Shown here in pieces: positions 5,034 through 5,590 of a stretch of DNA of 5,590 nt. How positions within the stretch are numbered: position 1 is the first letter of the stretch; the number at the start of each line of letters is the position of its first letter. The stretch lies in contig NZ_JAHACR010000280.1 of NCBI RefSeq assembly GCF_018375725.1, forward strand, positions 1-5,590. The letters are read 5' to 3'. Under the pieces are notes generated by a model that worked only from the letters and a program-made list of their open reading frames with translations, had not been told where the DNA came from and searched no databases. A program made the translations under genes and the position numbers. This DNA comes from Burkholderia sp. Lineage in GTDB: Bacteria > Pseudomonadota > Gammaproteobacteria > Burkholderiales > Burkholderiaceae.

Positions 5034-5590
5034 TCACTCGCCGGGAAAACGCACACCGAGCGCCGCACGCGCTGCATCCGCCATCGCGATCATCTGCCGC
5101 GAATGATCGTGCGTCATCACCGGGCTTTCGCACTGTCCCGCACGCAGCAATTCGCAAAAATGCGCAGTCTCGTAATTAAGGCCGCCGCCGTCGAATGGCG
5201 CGTCGAGTTCGACCATGCGCCCGTCCGCGTAGCGGATCGTCGCGCGCGCCGGGTTCCACCAGTTTTCGTGGATCGTCACATGGCCACCCTGCGCGGCGAG
5301 CAGCGCGTCGCCGCGTCCCATCAGGTCGAGCCCGCAGAAGAGTTGCGCGATGCCGTTCTCGTGACGGCTGTTCAGGCTCGCGAACACATCGACACCCGTG
5401 ACGCCGACGCGGCCGAGCGTCTGCACGTCGAGCGGCGCGCCGAGCCAGTCGACCGCCAGGAACATCTCGTAGATGCCGATATCGAGCAGCGCGCCGCCCG
5501 CCTGTTCGAGGCGATACACCGGATGCTCGTCCGGCACGCTCGCCGATGCGCAACCGGCCCGCACAAGCCGGATCTCGCCGATCGGATCGG
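5034..5590 (-). CDS. Gfo/Idh/MocA-family oxidoreductase, C-terminal part (start beyond the right edge)
   Basis: Members are NAD(P)-dependent dehydrogenases or reductases acting mostly on sugars, inositols and related compounds. The minus-strand frame is open from the right edge to a TGA at 5036-5034, giving 185 visible codons. The visible part begins with a DPIGEIR-type strand, then RLEQAGGALLDIGIYEMFLAVDWLGAP, the characteristic substrate-domain motif of this family. It continues through the beta-sheet domain and the C-terminal helix typical of these proteins (NYETAHFCELLRAGQCESPVMTHDHSRQMIAMADAARAALG). The N-terminal Rossmann domain and the catalytic EKP-type lysine motif lie outside the window and cannot be checked. 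In-frame GTG codons inside the visible part are not starts, because family homology continues upstream of them. It converges with the permease gene and has no clear functional link to it. The substrate is not predictable. Confidence 0.9.
   Translation of the reverse strand, partial: DPIGEIRLVRAGCASASVPDEHPVYRLEQAGGALLDIGIYEMFLAVDWLGAPLDVQTLGRVGVTGVDVFASLNSRHENGIAQLFCGLDLMGRGDALLAAQGGHVTIHENWWNPARATIRYADGRMVELDAPFDGGGLNYETAHFCELLRAGQCESPVMTHDHSRQMIAMADAARAALGVRFPGE

Noticed and set aside
1..5590. Defence system, mobile element, CRISPR array or other new system
   Set aside because: All substantial frames belong to recognised housekeeping or transport families. No direct-repeat array, transposase, integrase or composition break is visible.

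Overview
The window looks like an ordinary chromosomal segment of a GC-rich betaproteobacterium, most likely Burkholderia or a close relative. The basis is recall of protein families (Aat, Bpt, PyrD and a cystine-binding-protein-like receptor that resemble Burkholderia forms), the strong G/C bias at third codon positions and the gene order. No database search was possible. I see no insertion sequence, phage gene, CRISPR array, tRNA or rRNA. Coding density is high and base composition looks even throughout.

Left part (1-2056, + strand): the 3' end of a NUDIX hydrolase gene cut by the window edge, then aat (leucyl/phenylalanyl-tRNA-protein transferase) after 11 bases, then bpt (aspartate/glutamate leucyltransferase) after 56 bases. 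The two transferases add destabilising residues to protein N-termini and together form the tagging half of the bacterial Leu/N-degron pathway. The recognition and degradation half (ClpS, ClpAP) is not in the window. The tight spacing suggests one transcription unit.

Middle (2057-3261): a 167-base spacer with several short inverted repeats and a possible -10 element, then pyrD (class 2 dihydroorotate dehydrogenase, pyrimidine synthesis), which most likely starts at a GTG.

Right part (3262-5590): a 95-base promoter-like spacer leads into a periplasmic amino-acid-binding protein of the FliY/TcyJ type. A hairpin and a strong intrinsic terminator follow, then the cognate-looking HisM/GlnP-type inner-membrane permease. 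No ATP-binding subunit is present: the permease is followed by a 13-bp perfect hairpin and then, convergently on the minus strand, the 3' part of a Gfo/Idh/MocA-family oxidoreductase that runs off the right edge.

I found no convincing new biological system. The points most worth a second look are the terminator between receptor and permease, the absence of an adjacent ATPase, the four-cysteine set in Bpt, and inverted repeats in the spacers before pyrD and before the receptor gene.
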